This document shows, one piece after another, positions 23,195 through 31,218 of a stretch of DNA of 31,218 bases. The notes under the pieces are model-generated. The model saw nothing but the letters and a program-made list of their open reading frames with translations. It searched no databases and had not been told where the DNA came from. Each line of letters opens with the position of its first letter. Position 1 is the stretch's first letter. The position numbers and the translations under genes are program-made. Source of the stretch: UBA1447 sp964568955 (GTDB lineage Bacteria > Bacillota > Clostridia > Oscillospirales > Acutalibacteraceae); NCBI GenBank assembly GCA_964568955.1, contig CAZMSM010000022.1:1-31218 (forward strand), read 5' to 3'.

Positions 23195-24649
23195 ATGGAA
23201 AGACTGAATATTATCCCCTACCCGAACTACATCAAGAGGCTCGGTGCTGATATTTCGTCTGACGAATTGGACATTGCCGCCTCAACAATAACGATAACGG
23301 ATGAAATACCAAACCCCGAGGGGTATGAGCTCAAAATAGCAGGCGGGCGTGTTACCATAAACGCCGGTGGCCCGGCAGGAGCGTTCTACGCCAAAGAGAC
23401 CCTAAAGCAACTCGCGGCACAAGGCGGCGACACGTTGCCCGGTGTGGAAATTCAGGATGAACCGGCCTACCCCTACAGAGGCTTTATGCTCGACTCCGTG
23501 CGGCACATGACACACCTTGACGATGTAAAAAAACTGATTGATGCCGCGGCGATGCTAAAAATGAATGTCCTGCACTGGCACTTGACCGACGACCAAGGCT
23601 GGCGTATCGAAATCGAAAGCCACCCGGAACTCATAAAAACCGGAGCATTCCGCGCCGGGTCCAACTTTGGGCGTGTGCACAGCGAAGAACGATACGGTGG
23701 TTACTACACCAAAAGTGAGCTGCGCGATATTGTCGATTACTGCGCAAAAAGACATATAGAGGTTATTCCGGAAATTGATATGCCCGGGCACATGGTAGCG
23801 GCAATCGCCTCCTACCCCGAAATTTCCTGCCGTGGGGTGGAGATACCGGTCGAAACCAGGCAGGGCATTTTCCCCGATATTTTGTGCGCGGGTAACGACA
23901 AAACCTTTGAAATAATTTTTGACGTCCTGGATGAAGTCATGGATATTTTCCCGTCAAAATACATCCATATCGGCGGTGACGAAGCACCTAAAAAACGTTG
24001 GAAAGAGTGCCCACGCTGCCAAAAGCTCATAGCGGAACTCGGACTCAACGACGAAGAGGAACTGCAAGGCTGGTTTACCAACCGCGTTGTCGATTTTTTG
24101 CACGCAAATGGGCGGCAAGGTGTCGCTTGGAACGAAAGCTTAACCAGTGGCTTACTGGGCAACGATGTCTTGATACAGATGTGGCTCGACCGTAAAAATC
24201 TCAGCGCCGCATTTGCCAACCAAGGCGGCAAAATTATCGTATCCCCGTTTCATCATTATTACACCGACTATCCCTACAGCAAGACCCCGCTGAATAAGAC
24301 CTACCGATTTAACCCGGTGCTCAAAGGCATTAGCGAAGAAAACGCTCAGAATATCGTCGGAGTGGAAGCCCCGGTTTGGACCGAACATATCCGAGATTTT
24401 AAGCAAATGTGCTACATGACCTACCCCCGTTTTGCCGCTGTTGCGGAAACGGGGTGGACGCAAGCCTATAATAAAGATGTGAACGATTTTAACCGCCGCA
24501 TGGCGCTTTTGCTCCCACAGCTCAAAGCAGTAGGCATCACGCCCGCGGACCCTAGCGAGTGGAACCCCAACCCCTTCAAACGCCTTGTGGAGACGATTCG
24601 GTTTTTCATCGGGATAACGACAAAAGATATAATAAAAGGCTATGATTAA
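23195..24649 (+). CDS. Beta-N-acetylhexosaminidase, GH20
   Basis: Releases terminal N-acetylglucosamine or N-acetylgalactosamine by substrate-assisted catalysis. Of 484 residues, about 1-90 form the GH20b-like N-terminal domain. The TIM barrel begins with YPYRGFMLDSVRHM and includes LKMNVLHWHLTDDQGWRIEI, IPEIDMPGHMVAAIASYPE, and the catalytic Asp262-Glu263 pair in HIGGDEAPKKRW. Also present are WTEHIRDFKQMCYMTYPR and a final aromatic helix. No signal peptide is present, so the enzyme is probably cytosolic and acts on imported chitooligosaccharides or muropeptides. The ATG follows TTGAGGTGACACA, 46 bp after the CNNM gene. Confidence 0.92.
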   Translation: MERLNIIPYPNYIKRLGADISSDELDIAASTITITDEIPNPEGYELKIAGGRVTINAGGPAGAFYAKETLKQLAAQGGDTLPGVEIQDEPAYPYRGFMLDSVRHMTHLDDVKKLIDAAAMLKMNVLHWHLTDDQGWRIEIESHPELIKTGAFRAGSNFGRVHSEERYGGYYTKSELRDIVDYCAKRHIEVIPEIDMPGHMVAAIASYPEISCRGVEIPVETRQGIFPDILCAGNDKTFEIIFDVLDEVMDIFPSKYIHIGGDEAPKKRWKECPRCQKLIAELGLNDEEELQGWFTNRVVDFLHANGRQGVAWNESLTSGLLGNDVLIQMWLDRKNLSAAFANQGGKIIVSPFHHYYTDYPYSKTPLNKTYRFNPVLKGISEENAQNIVGVEAPVWTEHIRDFKQMCYMTYPRFAAVAETGWTQAYNKDVNDFNRRMALLLPQLKAVGITPADPSEWNPNPFKRLVETIRFFIGITTKDIIKGYD

Positions 24650-24666
24650 GCGCAAGGAGTTTTAAA

Positions 24667-25167
24667 ATGCCATCTTATGAAAAACTGTCAAAAAAAGCTT
24701 TAAAACTAATGAGGATAACCTCGGTTATAGGGCTTTTTTTCTTGTTTACCCCCGCATGTATTTTGGGCGGCTTTCTATTTTTTGCGGGTAGCACCCTGGG
24801 TGGCGTGTTAACGGTGGCAGTCGCCGCCGTTTTTTGCCTTGCAACCTTTTTCGTTGTGCCCCCCCTCCGCTTTCGCCGCTATACCTACCTTATCGCAGCG
24901 GACAGAATCGAAATTATCGAGGGCATTTTATTTGTGAAAAGAACGATAGTACCCATTGACAGAATCCATCAAATCGACATCCAGCGCGGCCCCTTGGACA
25001 CGGCCACGGGTGTGGCAAAGGTGATTGTCACCACAGCGGGTTCCGCCGCGGTCTTTCGTTTTTTGGAACCGGCAAGAGCCGAAGCCGTTGCGCTTTACCT
25101 AAATGAATCCATCAGCCGCAAGTTAAAAGCCAAGGAAAACGAAGAGGATCTTAACCATGTTCGGTAA
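24667..25167 (+). CDS. PH-domain membrane protein, YdbS-like
   Basis: A 166-residue protein with two adjacent transmembrane helices (about 17-38 and 44-66) followed by a bacterial PH domain of the DUF304/bPH2 type: YLIAADRIEIIEGILF, VPIDRIHQIDIQRGPLD, ATGVAKVIVTTAG. In Bacillus subtilis the equivalent YdbS acts with YdbT, and the pair has been linked to resistance to antimicrobials; the exact activity is unknown. The ATG follows AAGGAG. Its last 11 bases overlap the start of the next gene, so the two are translationally coupled. Confidence 0.85.
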   Translation: MPSYEKLSKKALKLMRITSVIGLFFLFTPACILGGFLFFAGSTLGGVLTVAVAAVFCLATFFVVPPLRFRRYTYLIAADRIEIIEGILFVKRTIVPIDRIHQIDIQRGPLDTATGVAKVIVTTAGSAAVFRFLEPARAEAVALYLNESISRKLKAKENEEDLNHVR

Positions 25168-26647
25168 CCCGACCCGCAACCATATAACCATTATTATTGA
25201 GCGATTGGGCGTTGTGTTTTTGACGCTCATTCTTGCTATATCCGGCAATATCTCAAACTCCCTGAACCGAATTTTTGACCCGGAGTTTTGGAAAGGCCTG
25301 TTCAGCGAAGCATCCTCACTCAACGACACCGTTGTCGTTTTGGGTGGCTTGGGGCTATTGCTGATTGTGGGCATTGTGCTGTCTATTGCCTTCCTGCACT
25401 GGCTGAAAACTTTTTTCTATATTGACGGGCAAAACTTTATTTATGAACGCAAAACACTGTTTAAAAAATATTCCAAACTACCCATAGCAAACATCGCCAC
25501 GGTCAATATTCAACGAAGTGTTTTCGAAAGGTTTGCAGGCACCAGCAAGGTAAAACTGGACCTGAACTCCTCACACACCGCCAACCGAACGGACTTTTCT
25601 TTTGTCTTACGGCAAAACGATGCGGAAGCACTGCGTAGCACGCTGTACACCCTCAAGGCAAGGCAAGATGCCAACAACCCGGCAAAAACTAAAACCGTAA
25701 CGACAGAGTCTTCCCTTCGGCAACCGGTTATCTCCTTTTCCAACACCGAGGTTATACGCCACAAACTGCTATCCATATCCCTCTGGCAAGCCCTTGCCGG
25801 TATCTTTGTAATTTTTGTTGCGCCCCTGCTCGACGCACAGGGTAGCCGAGACCTCAAAAGTATCCTCCCCGTCGCTCTTGTGACACTGGCCGGCGCTGCC
25901 GCCCTGATGATTTGGGGCACTTTAAACCTCTTGGGCTATACCGTGGAACGGGACGAAAAGAATATATTTATCCAGTGCGGGCTGATTAAAAAAACAAGCT
26001 ACACCTTTGAAAGCCAGAAGATACATGCCGTTTTTGTCAAACAGCCGGTTCTCGCGCGAATATTTGGGCTGTATTCCATAGAGGTCGCCGTCGTGGGACT
26101 CGGCAACGAAAAAGCCGAAACCCCGCAGCTGTGCCTTTTGGTCAATAAAGCGCAGGCAGAAAAAGTGCTCCTGCAATGCGCCGCAGATTTTGAATGCCAA
26201 GGTACCACCATCCCCTCCCATAAGGCGGCACTCATACCAGCCACAATTCAAGCCCTTGTTCCCACCGTTGCAGTGCTTGTATTCTTCATGTATTCGCTGT
26301 TCCCTTATGCCTATGCGGTGAGCGCGGCAACTTTCATATTCATCGCTTTACGTGGCTGGCTGAGTTACAAAACAAAAACCATCGCCTATGACGACAGCGT
26401 TTTCCACTACGCCAAAGGCATTTTCTCCAAAAGGAAGGTCATGTTCAAATACGGCAACATTCAAGACACCCGCATTAAAACAAACTTTTTACTCAGTCGC
26501 CTGGGCGCCGGTAGAATGTCGTTAAATATTCTCTCCGGCTCTAAAATGAAAGCGCACCAAACCGGCTACTTTGAACTACCGCACTTTGAGCAAGTCAGCA
26601 ACCGCGTTGTGGAGCATGAGGACAGCTCGATTGGGCTGTTGGGGTAG
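25157..26647 (+). CDS. PH-domain membrane protein, YdbT-like
   Basis: A 496-residue partner of the preceding protein. There are three repeats of a helix pair plus a bacterial PH domain. Helices lie near 16-33 and 55-78, then the first PH unit (NFIYERKTLFKKYSKLPIAN). Further pairs lie near 210-232 and 240-262, followed by YTVERDEKNIFIQCGLIKKT, and near 370-395, followed by FHYAKGIFSKRKVMFKYGNI with QDTRI. This matches the architecture of YdbT. The start overlaps the YdbS-like gene by 11 bp with GAGGATC as ribosome binding site. It is last in the CNNM-GH20-PH-PH operon and is followed by a hairpin terminator. Confidence 0.86.
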   Translation: MFGNPTRNHITIIIERLGVVFLTLILAISGNISNSLNRIFDPEFWKGLFSEASSLNDTVVVLGGLGLLLIVGIVLSIAFLHWLKTFFYIDGQNFIYERKTLFKKYSKLPIANIATVNIQRSVFERFAGTSKVKLDLNSSHTANRTDFSFVLRQNDAEALRSTLYTLKARQDANNPAKTKTVTTESSLRQPVISFSNTEVIRHKLLSISLWQALAGIFVIFVAPLLDAQGSRDLKSILPVALVTLAGAAALMIWGTLNLLGYTVERDEKNIFIQCGLIKKTSYTFESQKIHAVFVKQPVLARIFGLYSIEVAVVGLGNEKAETPQLCLLVNKAQAEKVLLQCAADFECQGTTIPSHKAALIPATIQALVPTVAVLVFFMYSLFPYAYAVSAATFIFIALRGWLSYKTKTIAYDDSVFHYAKGIFSKRKVMFKYGNIQDTRIKTNFLLSRLGAGRMSLNILSGSKMKAHQTGYFELPHFEQVSNRVVEHEDSSIGLLG

Positions 26648-26671
26648 TTATTTTTCTAAAATATGTGTTAA

Positions 26672-26703
26672 CCGGCTGTAAAGTTTGATAACTTTACAGC
26701 CGG
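26672..26703 (+). terminator. Hairpin terminator of the CNNM-GH20-PH operon
   Basis: A perfect 13-bp stem, CCGGCTGTAAAGT with ACTTTACAGCCGG, has a 6-base loop and lies 25 bp after the last stop. The downstream tract (CGTATTCATTGTGTT) is only mildly T-rich. Confidence 0.7.
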
Positions 26704-26757
26704 CGTATTCATTGTGTTAAACGTTGATAATCTTGGGTTTTACATCATCCATAGTAG

Positions 26758-26807
26758 GGAACGACCCCCGTGTCGTTCCGAGCAGTGCATTACGCCCCGT
26801 GCCGGGG
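26758..26807. repeat. Two adjacent GC-rich hairpins, dispersed-repeat-like
   Basis: GGAACGAC with GTCGTTCC (26758-26779) and CCCCG-TGC-CGGGG (26795-26807). This hairpin pair lies 31 bp past the stop of the minus-strand DinD-like gene. It could end that transcript, but no T-run follows. It may be a dispersed element. Confidence 0.5.
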
Positions 26808-26837
26808 GAGAAAAATCATAGAATCGCCCGATTAAGA

Positions 26838-27668
26838 TTAATTTTCGTCTTTTAACGCTTTCAGATCTTTAGCGTTTTGAGCGGTAACGACCTTTTGACG
26901 CGTTGATTTTTCAAGCTGTACCCTTGCGGCTTTGGCTACATTTCCGCCTTTCGTCGCTACTTTCTTATTTTCTTCCAAGGTTTCGGGTTCTTCTTCTTTT
27001 GAAATCTCGGTGGTGGACGCTTCCGCAAGCATGTTTAGAATCAGCTCGACATTTGTCATATTATCACGAAGGTTTTCTTTCTTCAAACCTTTAAGCTCTT
27101 TATATTCTCTTGTTGTTCTGCCCGACCAAGCTTTGGTTATTTCATCGGTCAGAATTGCATATTCCAAGCCTTTTTTCATACCCCTTGAATCCCACTCATC
27201 CGTCAAATCCTTCCGGACTTCAATGGTTTTCAGGCGTTGGTTAACCCAGTTAACCGAATAACCCTTTTTCAGATAAGTCTCAAGCGCACGGTCAATTGCA
27301 AGCTCCGGGTCAGCGGTTTCATCAATTCTCTCACTACCGACTTTTGCAAGCCACATCTTAAACGGTTCTGCTTTTGGTGAAGGAATCGATTGAATCAGCC
27401 GCAGCAGCTGCTCCGTATCGGCAACGTCTGTTAAACGCATCTTACCGTCCTCTGCAAGCATTTTCAAACCGTGACAATTTGTCACGGTTTCATTTCCTTC
27501 CTCTTTTAGCCTTTGTTTAAGCTTTCTCCAATATGCCTTGGGATCAATACTATCAGTAAGAACTCCGCAAACATCCGGTATAGCAAAATACCACTTCTCC
27601 TGTTCGGAATCCCATTGAGTTCTTATTCTTTTTTCTTCAAACAGTTTGATTGCTTTGTCTTTGTCCAC
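26838..27668 (-). CDS. DinD / Bro-N-type antirepressor-like protein
   Basis: A 276-residue protein. Residues 1-~110 are a Bro-N-like domain (AIKLFEEKRIRTQWDSEQEK, then WYFAIPDVCGVLTDSIDPKA and YWRKLKQRL), as in phage antirepressors. The C-terminal part matches the DinD-type conserved region: YAILTDEITKAWSGRTTREY, KELKGLKKENLRDNMTNVEL and the MLAEASTTEISK-to-GGNVAKAAR stretch. E. coli DinD is damage-inducible and modulates RecA; activity here is unproven. The start is GTG at 27668, 10 bases after a GGAGG site. No LexA-like box was found upstream. The gene stands alone between two repeat elements, which suggests acquired DNA. Confidence 0.82.
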   Translation of the reverse strand: MDKDKAIKLFEEKRIRTQWDSEQEKWYFAIPDVCGVLTDSIDPKAYWRKLKQRLKEEGNETVTNCHGLKMLAEDGKMRLTDVADTEQLLRLIQSIPSPKAEPFKMWLAKVGSERIDETADPELAIDRALETYLKKGYSVNWVNQRLKTIEVRKDLTDEWDSRGMKKGLEYAILTDEITKAWSGRTTREYKELKGLKKENLRDNMTNVELILNMLAEASTTEISKEEEPETLEENKKVATKGGNVAKAARVQLEKSTRQKVVTAQNAKDLKALKDEN

Positions 27669-27793
27669 AGTTTGCTTCCTCCAACAATATTTTCAGTTCT
27701 TTCCTTGCAGGGGCTCGCATTGCGTACCCCAAATGCCCTCTTTTTTCGAAGATGGTGGCTAGCGTTAGCTCGTCGGGGATTAAACTCAGTGAC

Positions 27794-27868
27794 GGCTCCT
27801 TTGAAAAGGAGCCTTTGCTTGGCTCTCCTATGATAGGAGAGCTGTCACCGCAGGGGCTGAGAGGTGGG
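27794..27868. repeat. Palindrome-rich repeat, copy C (inverted orientation)
   Basis: GGCTCCTT-TGAA-AAGGAGCC (27794-27813) is followed by GCTCTCCTA-TGA-TAGGAGAGC (27822-27842), GCTGTCACCGCAG and CTGAGAGGTG. The reverse complement matches the unit of copies A and B: CACCTCTCAG, GCGGTGACAGCTCTCCTA and TAGGAGAGCCAAG. The gene-free interval 27669-28092 otherwise shows nothing I can support. Confidence 0.8.
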
Positions 27869-28092
27869 AAACAACCTCAATTCAGCTTATCGCAAAGTTT
27901 CAATTACTCTTCCATTTTTCCAAGATGGTTTGCACTACACATAGATAGTTTTATCAAGCTTAATATTTATTTGCTCTTATGTCACCAGTAGCATTATCTT
28001 GAAAAGTGCTTTCTATGTATTATAACAGATTCAATTCACAATATCTATAAATTCGCATTGAAATTGGTGTTTCATACAGCACAAAAACGCCA

Positions 28093-28122
28093 TTGAATTA
28101 TGCTCCCCCATTAGGGTATAAT
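28093..28122 (+). promoter_or_regulatory. Promoter of the GH76-type gene
   Basis: TTGAAT (28093-28098), 18 bp, then a perfect TATAAT (28117-28122), 36 bp before the ATG at 28159. Its position rules out the in-frame ATG at 28093 as the start. Confidence 0.65.
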
Positions 28123-28158
28123 ACCACCATCAACATACAGCAAGGAGCGACGACAAAC

Positions 28159-29472
28159 ATGAGTTCAATAATACAATTTCTAAAACCGCTTTTGTCCTTA
28201 GCCCTCGTGCTGGTTCAGGTTTTTAATCTTTTTCTCTCGGGACAAATTTTTGAACCGCCGGTTGTTGACGACGGCTATTCGGCAGCCTTGTCAACTTACG
28301 AAAGGGATACTTACCGTGCCGAGGTGTTGAGCGACGGTTATTACAACAGTTTTTGGTTTGAGCCGGTCAGCATACTCACAAACCGCCCACACGGGGATAT
28401 TGAGTTCAACTGGGGGTACGGCGGACTTTTATCTTTGACATACAAACTCGCGAAGCTTGATGACAAATATATGCAAAAATGCGAAAAAGTCGTAGAAGGG
28501 CTGCGCCATTATCGGCGTGAAGTCAACTGCAAATTCGACGGCTACTCCTACTCCCGCGCCATACTGAAAGACGGTGCAAAAGACGGCGTGGCTTACGACG
28601 ATAACATGTGGCTCGCGCGGGATTTAATCGGGCTCTATGAGCTGACGAATGAAAGTAAATATTTGAATCTGGCGGTGGAAATAGCGGACTACATTATTCG
28701 CGCCGCGTTTGTTGATTTAGACGCGCAAATTTTCCTCGATTATGGTTTTACCGTTGATGCCAATGCCCCGCTCGGTGGGTTTTATTGGGACGACCGGCAC
28801 GATGCCCTGCACGCATGTTCCAACGGGCCCGCCGTTCAGTTACTCGCGGCACTTTACCGCTTGACGGGCAACGAGAACTATTTAGACAAGGCCGTTAAAT
28901 CTTACAACTTTTTGCAAACCCTTGTGAAACCCGAAGGCGTTTTTCATGACCTGATGAGATTTAACAAAGACGCTGACAACAACATCACCGGCATCCTGGG
29001 TCACGACGGACCGCCATACTCCTACAACAGCGGCTCCCCGATTACCGGGGCCGTGGAACTGTACAAAGCGACCGGGGAAAGCAAGTATTTGGATACTGCA
29101 AAGTACTGGGCGACATCCGCCGACGCCTACTTTGCTAAGGACGGCGGCGTGGACGGTTTAAAAAGTTACCCCTCGGGCAACATCTGGTTCAACTTAATCT
29201 TGCTCAACGGCTACACGGCGCTGGCCCCTTATGACATGGAAAACACCCCCCTTTACATAGCCCACATGCAAAACAGCATCGATTACGCATACGACCATTA
29301 TGTTACCAAAGGCAACTTGCTTTATGGCCCGTTTTTGCCCAACGACTGGATTAAGGGTTGGGGCGATCAAAACCCAAAGGATGTCTGGGTACTGAACACA
29401 AGCAGTCAGGCGGAAATTTATGCGACACTCGCGATTTATGAGCAGACGATGGGTAGAAAGGCAGGAAAGTAA
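28159..29472 (+). CDS. Exported glycoside hydrolase, GH76-like
   Basis: A 437-residue protein with an N-terminal signal or anchor helix (about 8-28, LKPLLSLALVLVQVFNLFLS), so it acts outside the cytoplasm or at the membrane surface. The body looks like an (alpha/alpha)6 barrel of the GH76 type, known for alpha-1,6-mannanases. It has the acidic pair in DGVAYDDNMWLARDLIGLYE, repeated Tyr-Leu-Asx-Ala helices (ESKYLNLAVEIADYI, NENYLDKAVKSYNFL, ESKYLDTAKYWATSA), and GGFYWDDRHDALHACSNGPA. A cell-wall or yeast/plant mannan substrate is plausible but not shown. The start has AAGGAGCGACGACAAAC before ATG. It is a single-gene unit, and the IS30 element begins 20 bp downstream. Confidence 0.8.
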   Translation: MSSIIQFLKPLLSLALVLVQVFNLFLSGQIFEPPVVDDGYSAALSTYERDTYRAEVLSDGYYNSFWFEPVSILTNRPHGDIEFNWGYGGLLSLTYKLAKLDDKYMQKCEKVVEGLRHYRREVNCKFDGYSYSRAILKDGAKDGVAYDDNMWLARDLIGLYELTNESKYLNLAVEIADYIIRAAFVDLDAQIFLDYGFTVDANAPLGGFYWDDRHDALHACSNGPAVQLLAALYRLTGNENYLDKAVKSYNFLQTLVKPEGVFHDLMRFNKDADNNITGILGHDGPPYSYNSGSPITGAVELYKATGESKYLDTAKYWATSADAYFAKDGGVDGLKSYPSGNIWFNLILLNGYTALAPYDMENTPLYIAHMQNSIDYAYDHYVTKGNLLYGPFLPNDWIKGWGDQNPKDVWVLNTSSQAEIYATLAIYEQTMGRKAGK

Positions 29473-29492
29473 AAGTTAAAGTAAAAAAGAGA

Positions 29493-29520
29493 GTAAATTG
29501 CAAAGTTAAATTCCACTTCT
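29493..29520 (+). repeat. IS30 left terminal inverted repeat
   Basis: Starts GTAAATTGCAAAGTTAAATT and ends CCACTTCT. It is the exact reverse complement of 31190-31217. Confidence 0.95.
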
Positions 29521-29635
29521 AAGCGGTAAAACGGAAGTTAGCTTCGCGACAAAATCCGGTTACAAGATTGCGGAAGTAAAATCCACAAAAGCGTGATAAA
29601 ATACAGGTGTGTACGTACCGAGGCAGAAGTAAGCA

Positions 29636-30919
29636 ATGAGAAAGCCAAACGAGAATATGCACCTAACCTTTGACGAAAGAGAGATTATTCAGACAGGAAT
29701 CATCAATGGTTCAATGAAAAAGAGTATTGCGGAAACCATCGGAAAAGATGCAACAACAGTAGCAAAGGAGATTCGAAAGCACCGGAAGAAGCGCGCACGG
29801 AACAGTTTCAGTTATTTAACGGATTGCGCAAAAGTCAAAACATGCGGGAAAAAGTGTGTAGGAAAGTGTGAAGAGTATGAGCCGTTCACGTGTAAGCGAA
29901 GAGATAGAACCCCCGGTGCATGCAACGGCTGTGAGCTCTTTTCGCAGAACAAGTGTCATTGGGATAAATATATCTACGATGCAAAAAGAGCTCAGCTGGA
30001 ATATGAATCGGAGCTTCGAGAAGTGAGGGCAGGCATTAACATGACAACTTTGGAGCGTAGAGAGATTGGCGAAACGATTGCACCACTACTAAACAACGGG
30101 CAGTCAGTTCATCAGGTTATGGTAAATCACCCGGAAATCTGTCATTCGGAAAGAAGTATGTATGACTACATTGAAACAGATGTGTTCAAAGACTTTGGTG
30201 TAAACAAATTCTCTCTGAAAGAAACAGTTAATCGGAAGCCGCAGAAAAAGTTTAATGAGAAGTACAAAAAGCGCCGTGAGCCAAAAAACTACGAAGGTCA
30301 TAAATATTCCGACTATCAGACGTTCTTACTTGCAAATCCGGACACACCGGTTACACAAATGGACACTGTATACAATCAGGAGGGAGGTCCGTATATCCAA
30401 ACCTTTCATCTGCCTGTAAGCAATATGATGATAGGGTTTCTGAAAGCCAGAAAAACTTCAGAATCCATGGCGGCCACAATGAATGACTTGTGGAAAAAGC
30501 TGCCACATGAATTGTTCCGTCAATTGTTTTCCTGTTTGCTGACAGATCGAGGCACTGAATTCGAAAAAACAGAGTTATTTGAAGTGGATATGGAAACCGG
30601 TGAACTTCGTCTGAACATTTTCTACTGCGATCCACAAAGGTCTTCGCAAAAGCCGAATGTGGAGTGCAATCATAACTATGTACGTGATGTTGTGCCAAAC
30701 AACTATTGCTTAGAAAAACTGACGCAAGACGATATTGATCTGTTGTTTTCACACATCAATTCAACACCGCGAGCCAGCCTAAGCAACAGAACACCCTATG
30801 AGATTTTTACATTCCTTCACGGAGAAGAGGCAGCACAACTTTTGAATATGCAAAAAATTCCGAAGGATGATGTTGTCCTGAAACCTAGGTTGTTAAAGAA
30901 CCTATCCCGAAAAAACTGA
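29636..30919 (+). CDS. IS30 family transposase
   Basis: A 427-residue DDE transposase. The N-terminal HTH (MHLTFDEREIIQTGI to GKDATTVAKEIRKH) binds the ends. A cysteine-rich segment (KTCGKKCVGKC ... CNGCELFSQNKC, about 68-110) may bind zinc. The catalytic triad is visible as Asp in VTQMDTVYN (about 243), Asp in LLTDRGTEFEK (about 302) and Glu in SQKPNVECNHNYVRD (about 343). The reading frame is intact with no frameshift, so the element may be active. The ATG at 29636 has only a weak GAGG upstream, consistent with low expression. Confidence 0.95.
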   Translation: MRKPNENMHLTFDEREIIQTGIINGSMKKSIAETIGKDATTVAKEIRKHRKKRARNSFSYLTDCAKVKTCGKKCVGKCEEYEPFTCKRRDRTPGACNGCELFSQNKCHWDKYIYDAKRAQLEYESELREVRAGINMTTLERREIGETIAPLLNNGQSVHQVMVNHPEICHSERSMYDYIETDVFKDFGVNKFSLKETVNRKPQKKFNEKYKKRREPKNYEGHKYSDYQTFLLANPDTPVTQMDTVYNQEGGPYIQTFHLPVSNMMIGFLKARKTSESMAATMNDLWKKLPHELFRQLFSCLLTDRGTEFEKTELFEVDMETGELRLNIFYCDPQRSSQKPNVECNHNYVRDVVPNNYCLEKLTQDDIDLLFSHINSTPRASLSNRTPYEIFTFLHGEEAAQLLNMQKIPKDDVVLKPRLLKNLSRKN

Positions 30920-31189
30920 GCAAAAGGAGATTGCTTCACGGACGTACACATTAATATGAGCTGTGTTAAGGTAAGCGGAAGTTTGTTTTGCAACGTGAAA
31001 AATTTTACCTCTCTTGCCGCAGACCATTGTGTCTTTATTCCAAATGAGACTAATGATGTAACAAACATTTATTCTATGATGTTCTTCGCGAGACTCTATT
31101 CCACTTTGCTATTTGGCGTTATTCCCTTTTATTTCCATATTCTCAGGGGTTTTAATGGAATTTACCTTCGCAATTTCACCGGCGGGTGT
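30920..31189. other. Non-coding 3' part of the IS30 element
   Basis: No gene is supported here. It contains ACGTACACA near 30941-30950, the inverse of TGTGTACGT near 29609-29617 before the transposase. It also contains an imperfect internal copy of the terminal repeat at 31156-31176. Confidence 0.6.
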
Positions 31190-31217
31190 AGAAGTGGAAT
31201 TTAACTTTGCAATTTAC
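31190..31217 (-). repeat. IS30 right terminal inverted repeat
   Basis: Begins AGAAGTGGAATTTAACTTTG and ends CAATTTAC. It is perfectly complementary to 29493-29520. Confidence 0.95.
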
Positions 31218-31218
31218 G

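Larger units (their letters stand above)
29493..31217 (+). mobile_element. Complete IS30-family insertion sequence, about 1.7 kb
   Basis: Perfect 28-bp terminal inverted repeats (29493-29520 and 31190-31217) enclose one intact IS30-type transposase gene. Imperfect second copies of the end sequence lie inside both ends (29566-29586 and 31156-31176). The window ends one base after the right repeat, so a target-site duplication cannot be judged. About 270 bp between the transposase stop and the right end is non-coding. Confidence 0.93.

Overview
The window looks like a chromosomal segment of an anaerobic, moderately low-GC Firmicute of the class Clostridia, probably an Oscillospirales-type gut or digester bacterium. 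The reasons are strong AGGAGG-type ribosome binding sites, sigma-A promoters close to TTGACA/TATAAT, a full-length pyruvate:ferredoxin oxidoreductase and a small 2[4Fe-4S] ferredoxin. A Bacillus-like order of Orn/Lys/Arg decarboxylase (yaaO-like), darA, holB and ricT points the same way. The taxon is inferred from gene content only.

Layout. (1) 1-3925, minus strand: decarboxylase, c-di-AMP receptor darA, DNA polymerase III delta' holB, ricT and a ferredoxin. (2) 3926-6883: an accessory island made of a palindrome-rich repeat family, an AlbA_2/Schlafen-type ATPase carrying a 4x 21-bp in-frame tandem repeat, a broken DUF559 nuclease gene, and two HsdS C-terminal remnants. One of these remnants is fused to the start of a RhuM-like gene. 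(3) 6884-11094, minus strand: a tight operon of citrate synthase, an unknown polytopic membrane protein, an AEC permease and a QueG-like iron-sulfur protein. (4) 11192-13009, minus strand: a DUF1015 protein and a small XRE regulator with its own promoter and operator-like palindrome. (5) 13372-15017, plus strand: nicotinate phosphoribosyltransferase behind three 24-bp direct repeats. (6) 15047-16224, minus strand: a small membrane protein whose promoter is bracketed by LexA/SOS-box-like sites, and a second XRE regulator with an inverted repeat over its -35. (7) 16299-17738, plus strand: a NagD-like HAD phosphatase and the queuosine-precursor transporter queT. (8) 17781-21449, minus strand: nifJ. 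(9) 21648-26703, plus strand: a CNNM/CBS/CorC membrane protein, a cytosolic GH20 hexosaminidase and a YdbS/YdbT-like PH-domain membrane pair. (10) 26758-27868: a DinD/Bro-N-type gene between repeat elements. (11) 28093-29472: an exported GH76-type glycosidase. (12) 29493-31217: a complete IS30-family element with perfect 28-bp terminal inverted repeats.

How the parts fit together. Core functions (pyruvate oxidation, citrate synthesis, NAD salvage, queuosine precursor uptake, replication clamp loading, c-di-AMP sensing) alternate with accessory DNA. The most unusual material is the 3.9-6.8 kb island. There the end of one repeat abuts the stop codons of three different gene remnants, and an in-frame RhuM-HsdS chimera looks like the scar of a deleted type I restriction locus. 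The second is the putatively SOS-controlled 97-residue membrane protein at 15.1-15.5 kb, a candidate DNA-damage-response effector with no family I recognise. No tRNA, rRNA, CRISPR array or riboswitch was recognised.
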